Position numbers and translations under genes: made by a program. Shown here piece after piece: positions 55,197 to 63,522 of a stretch of DNA of 64,000 bases. The notes under the pieces were generated by a model. The model did not search any database. It worked only from the letters and a program-made list of their open reading frames with translations, and was not told where the DNA came from. Source of the stretch: Symmachiella dynata (lineage in GTDB: Bacteria > Planctomycetota > Planctomycetia > Planctomycetales > Planctomycetaceae); assembly GCF_007747995.1 (NCBI RefSeq), contig NZ_CP036276.1, positions 3,215,001-3,279,000 on the forward strand, read 5' to 3'. Every line of letters starts with the position of its first letter. Position 1 is the stretch's first letter.

Positions 55197-55636
55197 CGTC
55201 CCTAGGTAAAGTCGTTGATCGTATCACAGTAGTGGGGTTCATCCTGGTGCGGAACGGCACGCTCTTTCGCGTGTGGGAATAGTGCTTGGGGGGCTTGATT
55301 GCTAACAGCTTTGCGTTGATGGGGCTCCTGAAGAGTGGCCAGAGATCGTGGAGTTGTGATCGGAGGCGACGAGGTGTTGGTCGCTCGATCCGGCAAAAAA
55401 GATTGTTGTCGCGAAACGACAATTGGCCGTCTGTTGAAACATTGGAACGGCGCGTTGCCGGCCAGATTTCAGCATGCTTAAAGCTGCGTGGTGCTTGTTT
55501 GGCCCTTCAATGTAACGAACAGCCCCAACGGCGCCTCACACGGTTTGGAAACCAGTTAGTCGATCAGTTCTTAGAACGTCCAGGCGTCATGATTTGGCGC
55601 GTGGGCTTGGCAGTGTCAGCCCGATAAGGCAGCAGC
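55197..55636. other. 440-bp gap between rpmF and plsX
   Basis: No credible gene; a 113-codon plus-strand frame (55286-55627) is Arg-rich and without a plausible start site. Normally rpmF and plsX lie much closer. The distance suggests a separate plsX promoter in this region. No terminator-like hairpin was found. Confidence 0.45.
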
Positions 55637-56638
55637 ATGCGTACGGCATTGGACGCGATGGGCGGCGATCACGCCCCACAGCCGAATATTGATGGTGCAA
55701 TCGCAGCTCTTCAAGGTGACCCGAATCTGGAGGTCGTCTTGGTGGGTGAAGAGGGATTGCTGGAAGATCTCGTCGGAAAGTCGGGGTATTCCGGAGAGCG
55801 GTTGGAAATCCGACACGCGGACGGTGTCGTCGAGATGTGCGAAAAGCCGACCGACGCGCTCCGCAGCAAACCCAATTGTTCGATTGCCGTCTGTTGGCAA
55901 ATGATGGCCAGTCGCGATGTCGACGCTGTGGTCAGTGCCGGCCATACCGGCGCGGTCGTGGCAGCAGGCCTGAGGACGCGTTTGTTTCTCAAAGGGGTGA
56001 AGCGCCCCGGCATCGCGGTCGCGGTGCCGACGATTGCCGGCCAATCGGTGCTGATGGATGTGGGGGCCAATCCGGCGGCGCGGCCTGAACACCTTTACCA
56101 ATACGGGATTATGGGCGAGATTTACGCCCGCGAAGTGTTGGAGGTCCAAGACGTCCGTGTCGGGTTGATGAACATCGGCAGCGAGGACGGAAAAGGGACC
56201 GAGCTTGTGCAGGAAGCGCACGCGTTGTTGTCCACTCGACCATTGAAAGATCGATATATCGGCAATGTCGAGGGCCGCGGTGTTTACCAAGGTGAAGCGG
56301 ACGTGATTATTTGCGAGGGATTCGTGGGGAACGTCGTGCTGAAAGTCAGCGAAGGTGTGGCCCAAATGATGTTGGGGACCGTGGCGAAAACCGTGGTCGA
56401 GAATCTTTCCTCCGAGCGCGAACATGCGGGCAATTTGTTACGGAAGATGAGTCAGCGTTTTGTGCACAATGAGTCAGGTGGTGCTCCGTTGTTGGGGATC
56501 GACGGAATTTGTATTATCGGTCATGGCTCAAGCAACGCACAGTCGATCACCAATGCATTGCGCGTGGCAACGACGTTCCGCGACCGCCGCATCAATTCAC
56601 AGATCGTCGAAGCGATTGCCGCACACAAAGTCTCTTAG
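55637..56638 (+). CDS. plsX: Phosphate acyltransferase PlsX
   Basis: A 333-aa protein of standard length. It converts acyl-ACP to acyl-phosphate for phosphatidic acid synthesis. Marks: 'TALDAMGGDHAPQPNIDGAIAAL' at the N-terminus, 'HADGVVEMCEKPTDALRSKPN', 'SAGHTGAVVAAG', 'LMDVGANPAARPEHLYQYGIMG', 'VGLMNIGSEDGKGTELVQEA', 'NVEGRGVYQGEADVIICEGFVGNVVLK' and the terminal 'GIDGICIIGHGSSNAQSITNALR'. It starts the lipid gene run plsX-fabD-acpP-fabF. Confidence 0.97.
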   Translation: MRTALDAMGGDHAPQPNIDGAIAALQGDPNLEVVLVGEEGLLEDLVGKSGYSGERLEIRHADGVVEMCEKPTDALRSKPNCSIAVCWQMMASRDVDAVVSAGHTGAVVAAGLRTRLFLKGVKRPGIAVAVPTIAGQSVLMDVGANPAARPEHLYQYGIMGEIYAREVLEVQDVRVGLMNIGSEDGKGTELVQEAHALLSTRPLKDRYIGNVEGRGVYQGEADVIICEGFVGNVVLKVSEGVAQMMLGTVAKTVVENLSSEREHAGNLLRKMSQRFVHNESGGAPLLGIDGICIIGHGSSNAQSITNALRVATTFRDRRINSQIVEAIAAHKVS

Positions 56639-56796
56639 TCGCGCGTCGGTCGCCAAGAGCAAGGAGGCCCGCTGAGTGGTTTTCTATTGCGATTGGCTTG
56701 CCGTGGGGATAACGCTTTCGGTCCGGTGCAATTGCCTTTTGGGCATTTACAGTTTGGGCCATTGCATTTCAGTCAGATCACAACAGGGATGAATCT

Positions 56797-57702
56797 GTGA
56801 GCAAAACTGCATTTTTATTTCCCGGCCAAGGCGCTCAGCACGTCGGCATGGGCAAAACGATATCGGAAAAATATCCCGCCGCACGCGCACTCTACGAGCA
56901 GGCGGGAGAAATCCTGGGATTCGATCTGGCACAGCTCTGCTTCGAAGGTCCGCAAGAGAAGCTGAATGCCACCGACATTAGCCAACCTGCGATTTTTGTC
57001 AGCAGTTTGGCCGCTGTGGAAATGCTCCGTGCGGAGTCGCCCGAAGTCGTTGACGAATGTGCGGTGACCGCTGGGTTGAGTTTGGGAGAATACACCGCAT
57101 TGGTTTTTGCCGGCGCCATGTCCTTTGAGGATGGGCTGAAAGTGGTCCAACGTCGCGGCCAAGCCATGCAGGCGGCTGCTGAAGCGACTCCCTCGGGAAT
57201 GGTGAGCTTGTTGTTGCTGCAGCGCGAACAAGTCGAGGAATTGGTTCAAGAGGCTTCGTCGGCGGGAGCGATCCAGATCGCTAACTATTTATGTCCGGGA
57301 AATATCGTCGTGTCGGGCGAGCAAGCGGCCTGTGCGCGGATCGCCGAACTTGCCGAAGCGGCCGGAGGCAAGCCGGCACCGTTGGCCGTGGCGGGGGCAT
57401 TCCACACTGATTTAATGAAGCCGGCCGATACGTTGCTGGCGGAAGCGTTGGCAGGAGTGACGATTTCTACGCCGCGGATCCCCGTGGTCTCTAACGTCGA
57501 TGCGGCAGCGCATGAAAGCGGTGAAATTGCTGATTTATTGGTTCGGCAAGTGATCAGCCCGGTCTTGTGGGAAGATTCGATTCGTGGTTTACTGCAAGAC
57601 GGTGTTGACCAATTTTACGAGGTCGGACCGGGGAAAGTTCTACGTGGTTTGTTGAAGCGGATCGCGCGGAAGGTTCCCTGCGAGACGGTCAATGATTCTT
57701 GA
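56797..57702 (+). CDS. fabD: Malonyl-CoA:ACP transacylase
   Basis: A 301-aa FabD starting at GTG 56797 (AGGG upstream). The nucleophile is Ser95 in 'GLSLGEY' and the catalytic His is His203 in 'GAFHTDLM'. 'FLFPGQGAQHVGMGK' opens the protein, 'ISQPAIFVSSLA' follows, and 'CPGNIVVSG' precedes the His loop. It loads malonate on ACP for chain elongation. In most bacteria fabH precedes it and fabG follows it; neither is present here. Confidence 0.97.
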   Translation: MSKTAFLFPGQGAQHVGMGKTISEKYPAARALYEQAGEILGFDLAQLCFEGPQEKLNATDISQPAIFVSSLAAVEMLRAESPEVVDECAVTAGLSLGEYTALVFAGAMSFEDGLKVVQRRGQAMQAAAEATPSGMVSLLLLQREQVEELVQEASSAGAIQIANYLCPGNIVVSGEQAACARIAELAEAAGGKPAPLAVAGAFHTDLMKPADTLLAEALAGVTISTPRIPVVSNVDAAAHESGEIADLLVRQVISPVLWEDSIRGLLQDGVDQFYEVGPGKVLRGLLKRIARKVPCETVNDS

Positions 57703-57959
57703 GGCTGGAAATTGACGGCGCGGCTCGTCATTTCTGATAAGAAATCGGCTGTGCGATAAGTCCAGTCCTGACCGACCAGACGGTTCGGTCATAGCGAAGA
57801 TTTGTTTACGGTTTACAAGAAAGTACAAGCGCGGTATATCTTCGCACGTATGTATTTGCGACGCACATTTTGCGTCCAGCGTGCGCCAGGCGATTCGAGA
57901 ATCCGCAGCCGGATTCGAACATCGAAATCAATCCGGTTTTTTTCTTAGAGGAGTTTTGC

Positions 57960-58190
57960 GTGTCAGTCGAAGAAAAGGTGTTTGAAATTGTCAGCGAGCA
58001 CTTGGGGACTCCCCGCGAGGAAGTTGCCCGTGAGAGCGCGTTTATCGAGGATTTGAAAGCGGACTCGTTGGACATCGTGGAATTGGTCATGGAATTCGAA
58101 GAAGAATTCGATGTTACGATTCCGGATGAAGATTACGAGAAGATCCGCACTGTGGGCGATGCGATCGACTACATTGAGGAGCACAAGTAG
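57960..58190 (+). CDS. acpP: Acyl carrier protein
   Basis: A 76-aa acidic carrier protein from GTG 57960, preceded by AGAGGAG. Phosphopantetheine is attached to Ser36 in '[20 protein letters not shown]'. The remaining sequence, '[23 protein letters not shown]', is typical. It is 3 bases before fabF, which starts immediately downstream, so the two are certainly co-transcribed. Confidence 0.97.
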   Translation: MSVEEKVFEIVSEHLGTPREEVARESAFIEDLKADSLDIVELVMEFEEEFDVTIPDEDYEKIRTVGDAIDYIEEHK

Positions 58191-58193
58191 CCG

Positions 58194-59432
58194 ATGCGCA
58201 GGCGTGTTGTCGTCACGGGAATGTCAGTCGTTACGGCTCTGGGAAATGATATCCCAGAGTTTTGGGATAATATCTGCGCCGGTAAAAGCGGCGTAGGCCC
58301 CTTGCGGCGATTTGATGTTTCCAATTTCAAAGTGCGTTTCGGCGGAGAGATCGCCGAATTTGATCCGTCTGAGACCATCTCGAGTCGAGATGTCAAACGG
58401 ATTGACCGCTTTGCGCAGTTTGCTCTCGTCGGTGCTCACAAGGCGCTTGAGACATCGGGGATCGACCTGACTGATGGCGATCCTTATCGTCATGGTGTGT
58501 TGATCGGTAGCGGTATCGGAGGATTGCAAGAGATTGAACAGCAACATGTGAAGCTGTTTTATCGCGGTCCTGATCGTGTCTCTCCGTTCATGATTCCCAA
58601 GTTGATCGTCAATGCGGCGAGCGGAAATATCTCCGTTCGTTTTGGCTTGCGTGGTCCCAATAGTGCGATCGCGACAGCTTGTGCTTCAGCGACGAACGCC
58701 ATCGGCGATGCCTTTAAGCTGATTCAAGACGACCGCGCCGACATCATGGTGACCGGTGGGAGTGAATCAGCGATCACGCCGATGGGCCTTTCTGGTTTCG
58801 CCCGGATGAATGCCTTGTCTCGGCGAAACGAGAATCCTCAGACGGCCAGTCGTCCGTTTGATAAGGACCGTGACGGCTTCGTGCTTTCCGAAGGTGCCGG
58901 CATTGTCGTGCTTGAGGAATATGAGCGAGCCCGGAAACGGGGCGCGACGATTTACGGCGAAGTTTTAGGTTACGGCATGAGTGCCGATGCGTCGCACATG
59001 ACGGCACCTGACCCTGAAGGTGCGGGAGCTTCGCGGGCGATGAGCGGCGCGCTGCGGGATGCCCGTCTTGAACTTGATCAGATCGATTACATCAACGCTC
59101 ACGGAACGAGTACCCCCTTGGGGGACGTGGCTGAAACCACGGCGATCAAGTCGGTATTCAACTCGCACTCCAAAAAACTCTGCGTCTCAAGTACGAAGAG
59201 CCAACTGGGGCATCTGCTAGGTGCCTCGGGGGGAGTGGAATTTGTGGTCGGAGCGTTGGCCCTGCATCATCAGACCGTGCCACCGACCATCAATCTGGAC
59301 AATCCCGATCCAGAGTGCGATCTGGACTATGTGCCCAATGAGGCGCGAACCACAAAGGTGAGAGCTGTTCTGTCGAATAGTTTTGGCTTTGGTGGGCATA
59401 ACGCGTGTTTAGTCATTGGGAAAATGGACTGA
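58194..59432 (+). CDS. fabF: 3-oxoacyl-ACP synthase II
   Basis: A 412-aa ketosynthase with the full catalytic set: Cys163 in 'ATACASATNAIG', His303 in 'INAHGTSTPLGD', Lys335 and His340 in 'STKSQLGHLLGASGG'. It elongates acyl-ACP with malonyl-ACP. Marks include 'VVVTGMSVVTALGND' and the closing 'VLSNSFGFGGHNACLV'. It ends the plsX-fabD-acpP-fabF run and is followed by an intrinsic terminator. It serves as the positional reference for the degenerate homologue at 52722-54032. Confidence 0.97.
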   Translation: MRRRVVVTGMSVVTALGNDIPEFWDNICAGKSGVGPLRRFDVSNFKVRFGGEIAEFDPSETISSRDVKRIDRFAQFALVGAHKALETSGIDLTDGDPYRHGVLIGSGIGGLQEIEQQHVKLFYRGPDRVSPFMIPKLIVNAASGNISVRFGLRGPNSAIATACASATNAIGDAFKLIQDDRADIMVTGGSESAITPMGLSGFARMNALSRRNENPQTASRPFDKDRDGFVLSEGAGIVVLEEYERARKRGATIYGEVLGYGMSADASHMTAPDPEGAGASRAMSGALRDARLELDQIDYINAHGTSTPLGDVAETTAIKSVFNSHSKKLCVSSTKSQLGHLLGASGGVEFVVGALALHHQTVPPTINLDNPDPECDLDYVPNEARTTKVRAVLSNSFGFGGHNACLVIGKMD

Positions 59433-59465
59433 TTTTCCAAAGTCGCCCATAGTGATTTTCCCTAA

Positions 59466-59493
59466 GTCGCCGGCTCTCGCCGTCGGCTTTTTT
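59466..59493 (+). terminator. Intrinsic terminator of the fab operon
   Basis: GTCGCCGGC (59466-59474) pairs with GCCGTCGGC (59479-59487) across a 4-base loop, with one mismatch and one wobble, followed by six T (59488-59493). It lies 33 bases after the fabF stop codon. Confidence 0.85.
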
Positions 59494-59838
59494 CATGCGC
59501 CCAGCCACATAATTGCGTTCATTCCCTGACAACTGCATGCGACAGTCGTACGGTTGTGATGCCTGTGCGGATGGTGCCGACAGGGCGCGCGTCGACCGGA
59601 TATGCTTATCCGCAAATATGGGCTATGGTTTGATTGAAACATCGCTTGGTTTCCATCTCTATTTTCAGAGTTATCTACGATTTTAAAGCGACCACCATCA
59701 TTTGCGTACGAGTAGAAACCAGCGTCTTTGAATGGTTTTTTCCTTCTGCGAAGTGAGAAATCCGCGAAGTGAGACTCCAGTCTGGATGCGGTCGATGCAT
59801 CCGAGTCATCACCTGTTCTTGGGATTGAGAGAAGAGTC
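59494..59838. other. Gap between the fab terminator and the HD-GYP gene
   Basis: 345 bases without a credible gene. A minus-strand frame of 140 codons covers it but has no protein-like pattern. It should contain the promoter of the HD-GYP/PilZ pair. Confidence 0.4.
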
Positions 59839-60834
59839 GTGACGAGCGCTGTTTGCCTCACATCTGTTAAATCGCCGAAGCCCGAGCGGCGATACGTCTC
59901 GATTCCGATTGCCACATTGGATCCGTCGAGTTGCTACAAACTCGATCTCTATGAACAGCATGGCTCAGAGGATCAATACCGGCTATTTCGCGGCCGCGAT
60001 TTTCCGCTGACCGCAGACGACTTGGAGAAGCTTCGCGCACGGGGCGTTAAGCGGTTGTATATCCGTACCGGGGAGCAACAGGCCTATCAGAGTTATTTGC
60101 GGGATAATCTGTCGAATTTTATTGAAAACGAGAGTCTTCCCGCCACGCAACGCTTTCAAATCCTCAATCAGGTCACGCAGGATTGTCTGCAAGAGACCTT
60201 TGAGCGTGGAGATGTGTCAGAGACCGTTGAGGCGTCTCGCGATATGGGGCGACATACGGTCAATCTGATGAGTCGGGCCGACTTGGTGGCTCACGATGTG
60301 TTCTCCATGATCAAACACGATTTCCATACGTTCACGCATTCGGCCAATGTCTGCAGTTACAGCGTTCTGTTGGCCAAAGGCATCGGGATTGTCGCTCCGG
60401 AGCAACTAGAAGAAATCGCGACGGGAGCTTTGTTGCACGATGTGGGCAAGATCGGCATCCCTTATGAGCTGCTGACCAAACCGGATGCACTCAGCGACGA
60501 AGAGCGCGAACTTATTCAAAGTCACCCCACGGTAGGATTTGCCCGGCTTTGTCGCCGGGAGAAATTGACGTGGGGGCAATTGATGATGGTGTATCAGCAC
60601 CACGAACGAATGGATGGAAAAGGTTATCCGGTCGGGGTGAAAGGTGATGAGATTCACCCTTGGGGGCAGTTGTGCGCCATCGTAGATGTCTTCGATGCGC
60701 TCACCAGCGACCGGCCGTATCATCGGGGGCAACATATCACGGAAGTCCTGGCGTATCTCGAAAGAGAGTCGGGCCGTGGTCTAGATTCGGGGATGGTCAA
60801 ATGTTGGACGTCAATCATGTCCCGGAATTGCTAA
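59839..60834 (+). CDS. HD-GYP-domain cyclic-di-GMP phosphodiesterase-like protein
   Basis: A 331-aa protein starting at GTG 59839. The N-terminal 110 residues are a DUF3391-like or sensor-like segment ('SIPIATLDPSSCYKLDLYEQ', 'GVKRLYIRTGE'). The HD-GYP domain follows (about 130-310): His167 in 'FTHSANVCSYSVLLA', His200-Asp201 in 'ALLHDVGKIGIPYELLTKPDALSD', 'HHERMDGKGYP' (the GYP motif with its metal-binding His pair, 254-255) and 'CAIVDVFDALTSDRPYH'. All signature residues are present, so it should hydrolyse cyclic di-GMP. Its end overlaps the PilZ gene by 34 bases. Confidence 0.92.
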   Translation: MTSAVCLTSVKSPKPERRYVSIPIATLDPSSCYKLDLYEQHGSEDQYRLFRGRDFPLTADDLEKLRARGVKRLYIRTGEQQAYQSYLRDNLSNFIENESLPATQRFQILNQVTQDCLQETFERGDVSETVEASRDMGRHTVNLMSRADLVAHDVFSMIKHDFHTFTHSANVCSYSVLLAKGIGIVAPEQLEEIATGALLHDVGKIGIPYELLTKPDALSDEERELIQSHPTVGFARLCRREKLTWGQLMMVYQHHERMDGKGYPVGVKGDEIHPWGQLCAIVDVFDALTSDRPYHRGQHITEVLAYLERESGRGLDSGMVKCWTSIMSRNC

Positions 60835-61187
60835 ATACAATTCCCAGGCAGCTAGAACTCCCGCCACCATTGCGGACGTTCCTCAATAAACGGGGGCCCA
60901 TGATGCCGGTCGCAAACGACCTGCGCCGATTCCCTCGGTTTTTTTATCCCGCCTCTGCGCTGTTGAGTAGCGAGCAGACGCTCCCCGCCCTGCCCCGCGC
61001 GATTGGCCGCTCTGTGGTGCTGACGAAGGACTTGTCCCGCACCGGTATTGCGCTGTTGCACACCGACCAGTTCTACCCGGGCGAGGTGTTGAAATTGTGG
61101 CTGCCTTGCGGTGAAAAGCAATTGCTGGTCGTTCGGTGTAAGCAAACGGCCGAAGCCTGCTTTGAAGCGGCCGGGTTTTTCGTCTAA
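60801..61187 (+). CDS. PilZ-domain protein, probable cyclic-di-GMP sensor
   Basis: A 128-aa protein from ATG 60801, overlapping the HD-GYP gene by 34 bases in another frame (GGGGATGG upstream). The cyclic di-GMP signature is complete: Arg42-x3-Arg46 in 'LRRFPRFFYP' and Asp77-x-Ser-x-x-Gly82 in 'KDLSRTGIALLH'. A short N-terminal helix ('HVPELLNTIPRQLELPPPLRTFL') precedes the beta-barrel, which ends 'EVLKLWLPCGEKQLLVVRCKQ'. It lacks any output domain, so it likely works through a partner. The overlap makes co-translation with its own degrading enzyme likely. Confidence 0.9.
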   Translation: MLDVNHVPELLNTIPRQLELPPPLRTFLNKRGPMMPVANDLRRFPRFFYPASALLSSEQTLPALPRAIGRSVVLTKDLSRTGIALLHTDQFYPGEVLKLWLPCGEKQLLVVRCKQTAEACFEAAGFFV

Positions 61188-61341
61188 TTCGCTGGGACTG
61201 TTGTCGACCACGCTGTTCTTTTGACGTTTCGCGACCAAGTCGTAATCATGGGACTGCATTGCTTACCGATGCAGCGGCCTTATTGAGCGTTTTCCGTTTC
61301 GCTCACCCATTGCCTTTTCCCTTGGTTTCGAGGAACGTCTG

Positions 61342-63039
61342 ATGAATCGTTTTTTAACGGGCTCGCTGGTGCTCTTGTTTGTGTGCGGCACCGGGAGCAA
61401 CGTTCGTGGCGACGACAAACTGATCGGTGATTGGCCATTAGCCGGCGACACGCTCGACCATTCCTCAAACAAACTCAAATCCAGGGCGCGCGATATCGAT
61501 TTGAAGGTCGTAGGGCCCAGCGGTCAGGCAAATACCGCGGGTGGATTTGATGGCCGCACCAGTGTCATCGAAGTCGACGACAATCCCGCCCTGCACTTGG
61601 GGGCGGGAGAGTTTTCCATCTCCCTGTGGGCGAATACCCAAGAAAAGTTGGACGATGTGCTGGGCGACCTTGTTGCCAAATATGACCCGCAGACCCGCAC
61701 GGGATTTAATTTGGGAATCCTCAACTTATCCGGTGTGACCTCCACGCAGTCCAATCATCGGCATCTCTATTTTGGAATTGATGCGGACAAAATCGATCCC
61801 CAGTGGACCGACTGTGGACGTCCCGGAGATAATTTGTATGTCTGCGCGCTGTGTGTTTACAAAGGGGAGTTGTACGCTGGGACTTTTGAGCATGGTGCGG
61901 ATCAGGCGGGGCATGTCTATCGTTTTGAGGGTGGACAACAGTGGGTCGATTGCGGAAGTCCCGATAGTAGCAACGCGGTGCAGACGCTCGCGGTTTTTGA
62001 GGGGCATCTGTATGCGGGAACCGGTCGTTATCTCTCCGCTGGATCGGCGCTTCCTGAATCGCCGAATGAAACGCCGGGGGGGAAAGTGTATCGCTATGAA
62101 GGTCCGGGGCAGTGGGTTGATTGCGGCAAATTGCAAAATCCAAAGACCGGCGAATCATTCACAACCGGTGGTTTGGTTGTTTATCAAGGCGCGTTGTACG
62201 CCGGACCTTCCAAGCATCCCGGGCGGGGGTTGTATCGCTACGAAGGGGGCAAGAATTGGGAATTTCTGGGAGAGCCGGGGCATCGCGTGACCTTTCCCGT
62301 GGTCCATAACGGATCGATGTATTTCGCATCGCTGGATGGCGGGGGCATTGAACGTTACGACGGCGAGGGAAAGTTCGCCGATGTCGGAAAACCCGAGGGA
62401 ATCACCCAGTCGTATGGGTTTGCGATTTACCGCGGTGACTTGTACTGCTCGACATGGCCCAATGGTGAAGTGTTTCGTTATGGCGGCGGGCAGGATTGGA
62501 TCAATGTCGGTCGACTCGGCGACGAAAAAGAAGTGATGGGGATGGCGGTCTACAACGGCGGGTTCTTTGCGGGCACACTGCCGTTGGCTGAAGTGTATCG
62601 CTACGACGGCGGTAGCAATTGGTCGCGGACCGGGCAATTGGATACCACGCCGAACGTCAAATATCGCCGCGCATGGTCGATGGCTGTGCATGACGGCCGG
62701 TTGTATTGCGGGACCTTGCCTTCGGGACATGTCTATTCGTTGGAGGCGGGCAAAAGCGCGACGTATGGTCACGCGCTGCCTGCGGGTTGGGTCCATCTGG
62801 CAGCGGTGCGGGGGCGTGATCATTTGCGGCTGTACGTCAATGGAAAACTCGTCGCCCGTTCGTCGCAGTTTGCTGCCAAGGACTATGACGTCTCCACCAC
62901 CAAACCGCTGACGATTGGCTTCGGTCCACAGGATCATTTCAACGGCAAGCTTGCAGAGGTGCGTCTGTATGGCCGCGCGTTGACGGATGCCGACATCGCG
63001 CAGTTGGCGAAGGTGAAAAAGAGTGCTGCAGGTCAATAA
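61342..63039 (+). CDS. Secreted LamG-like domain protein with an inserted beta-propeller
   Basis: A 565-aa protein with a signal peptide (MNRFLTGSLVLLFVCGTGS...RG). Residues 27-150 are the first half of a LamG/concanavalin jelly roll ('IGDWPLAGDTLDHSSN', 'VIEVDDNPALHLGAGEFSISLWAN', 'DLVAKYDPQTRTGFNLGI'). Residues about 152-470 hold seven kelch-like repeats with the frame 'LYAGT...GxVYRYEGGxxWxxxG'. Residues 475-555 then complete the LamG fold ('GWVHLAAVRGRDHLRLYVNGKLVARS', 'LTIGFGPQDHFNGKLAEVRLYGRALTDADIAQL'). The two LamG halves are incomplete alone, so the propeller looks nested. Probably a surface carbohydrate-binding protein. It stands alone. Confidence 0.85.
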   Translation: MNRFLTGSLVLLFVCGTGSNVRGDDKLIGDWPLAGDTLDHSSNKLKSRARDIDLKVVGPSGQANTAGGFDGRTSVIEVDDNPALHLGAGEFSISLWANTQEKLDDVLGDLVAKYDPQTRTGFNLGILNLSGVTSTQSNHRHLYFGIDADKIDPQWTDCGRPGDNLYVCALCVYKGELYAGTFEHGADQAGHVYRFEGGQQWVDCGSPDSSNAVQTLAVFEGHLYAGTGRYLSAGSALPESPNETPGGKVYRYEGPGQWVDCGKLQNPKTGESFTTGGLVVYQGALYAGPSKHPGRGLYRYEGGKNWEFLGEPGHRVTFPVVHNGSMYFASLDGGGIERYDGEGKFADVGKPEGITQSYGFAIYRGDLYCSTWPNGEVFRYGGGQDWINVGRLGDEKEVMGMAVYNGGFFAGTLPLAEVYRYDGGSNWSRTGQLDTTPNVKYRRAWSMAVHDGRLYCGTLPSGHVYSLEAGKSATYGHALPAGWVHLAAVRGRDHLRLYVNGKLVARSSQFAAKDYDVSTTKPLTIGFGPQDHFNGKLAEVRLYGRALTDADIAQLAKVKKSAAGQ

Positions 63040-63522
63040 ACGATAAAAGGCGGATGGGAAAAATGCGCCGAGGTTAGTGAATACGCGCGTCGTATTTACG
63101 TTGTATTTATCAGAGGCATGTTCATCGGCACGAAACCACAAATGATTGCGGCGTGCTTGGCAGCTTTCCGGAAATGACTTTTCATACAGACCTTTTTTTC
63201 ATCTATCGCATCCCTCAGTGAGCCGATTAGGATGAAAGAAGAACATCGAATTGAACGGTCATGTCTTTCGGGGTTTGCTGAGTACATTAGCACTGAATTT
63301 TGTTGTTGAAATGGTGGTTACCGTCGTGTCGAAACGTAAACACTACACTGCTTGGCAGATCCTTGCCGGGCATATCTTTCACGTCCCTTTTTCTTTCCGG
63401 TTGGTGTCTTAGCCACCCGGGAGGAGCAACGCGACAAGCCTGTCGTACTCATTGTTGAACGACGCCTCATCGTCTTGTCTCACTCCCCATCCCTAGACCT
63501 TTCCCCACAAATGGAGTCATCC
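63040..63522. other. 483-bp gap upstream of the heme peroxidase gene
   Basis: No credible gene, tRNA or strong hairpin. The part from 63300 on should carry the promoter and leader of the peroxidase gene. Confidence 0.4.

Noticed and set aside
60660-61187. HD-GYP and PilZ considered as one gene broken by a frameshift.
   Set aside because: The HD-GYP domain reaches its normal end, and the PilZ gene has its own ATG with an upstream GGGGATGG, so an overlap of two genes is simpler.
62155-63141. A 328-codon minus-strand frame over the LamG protein gene.
   Set aside because: The plus-strand product has a signal peptide and repeats; the minus frame has no start signal or domain.
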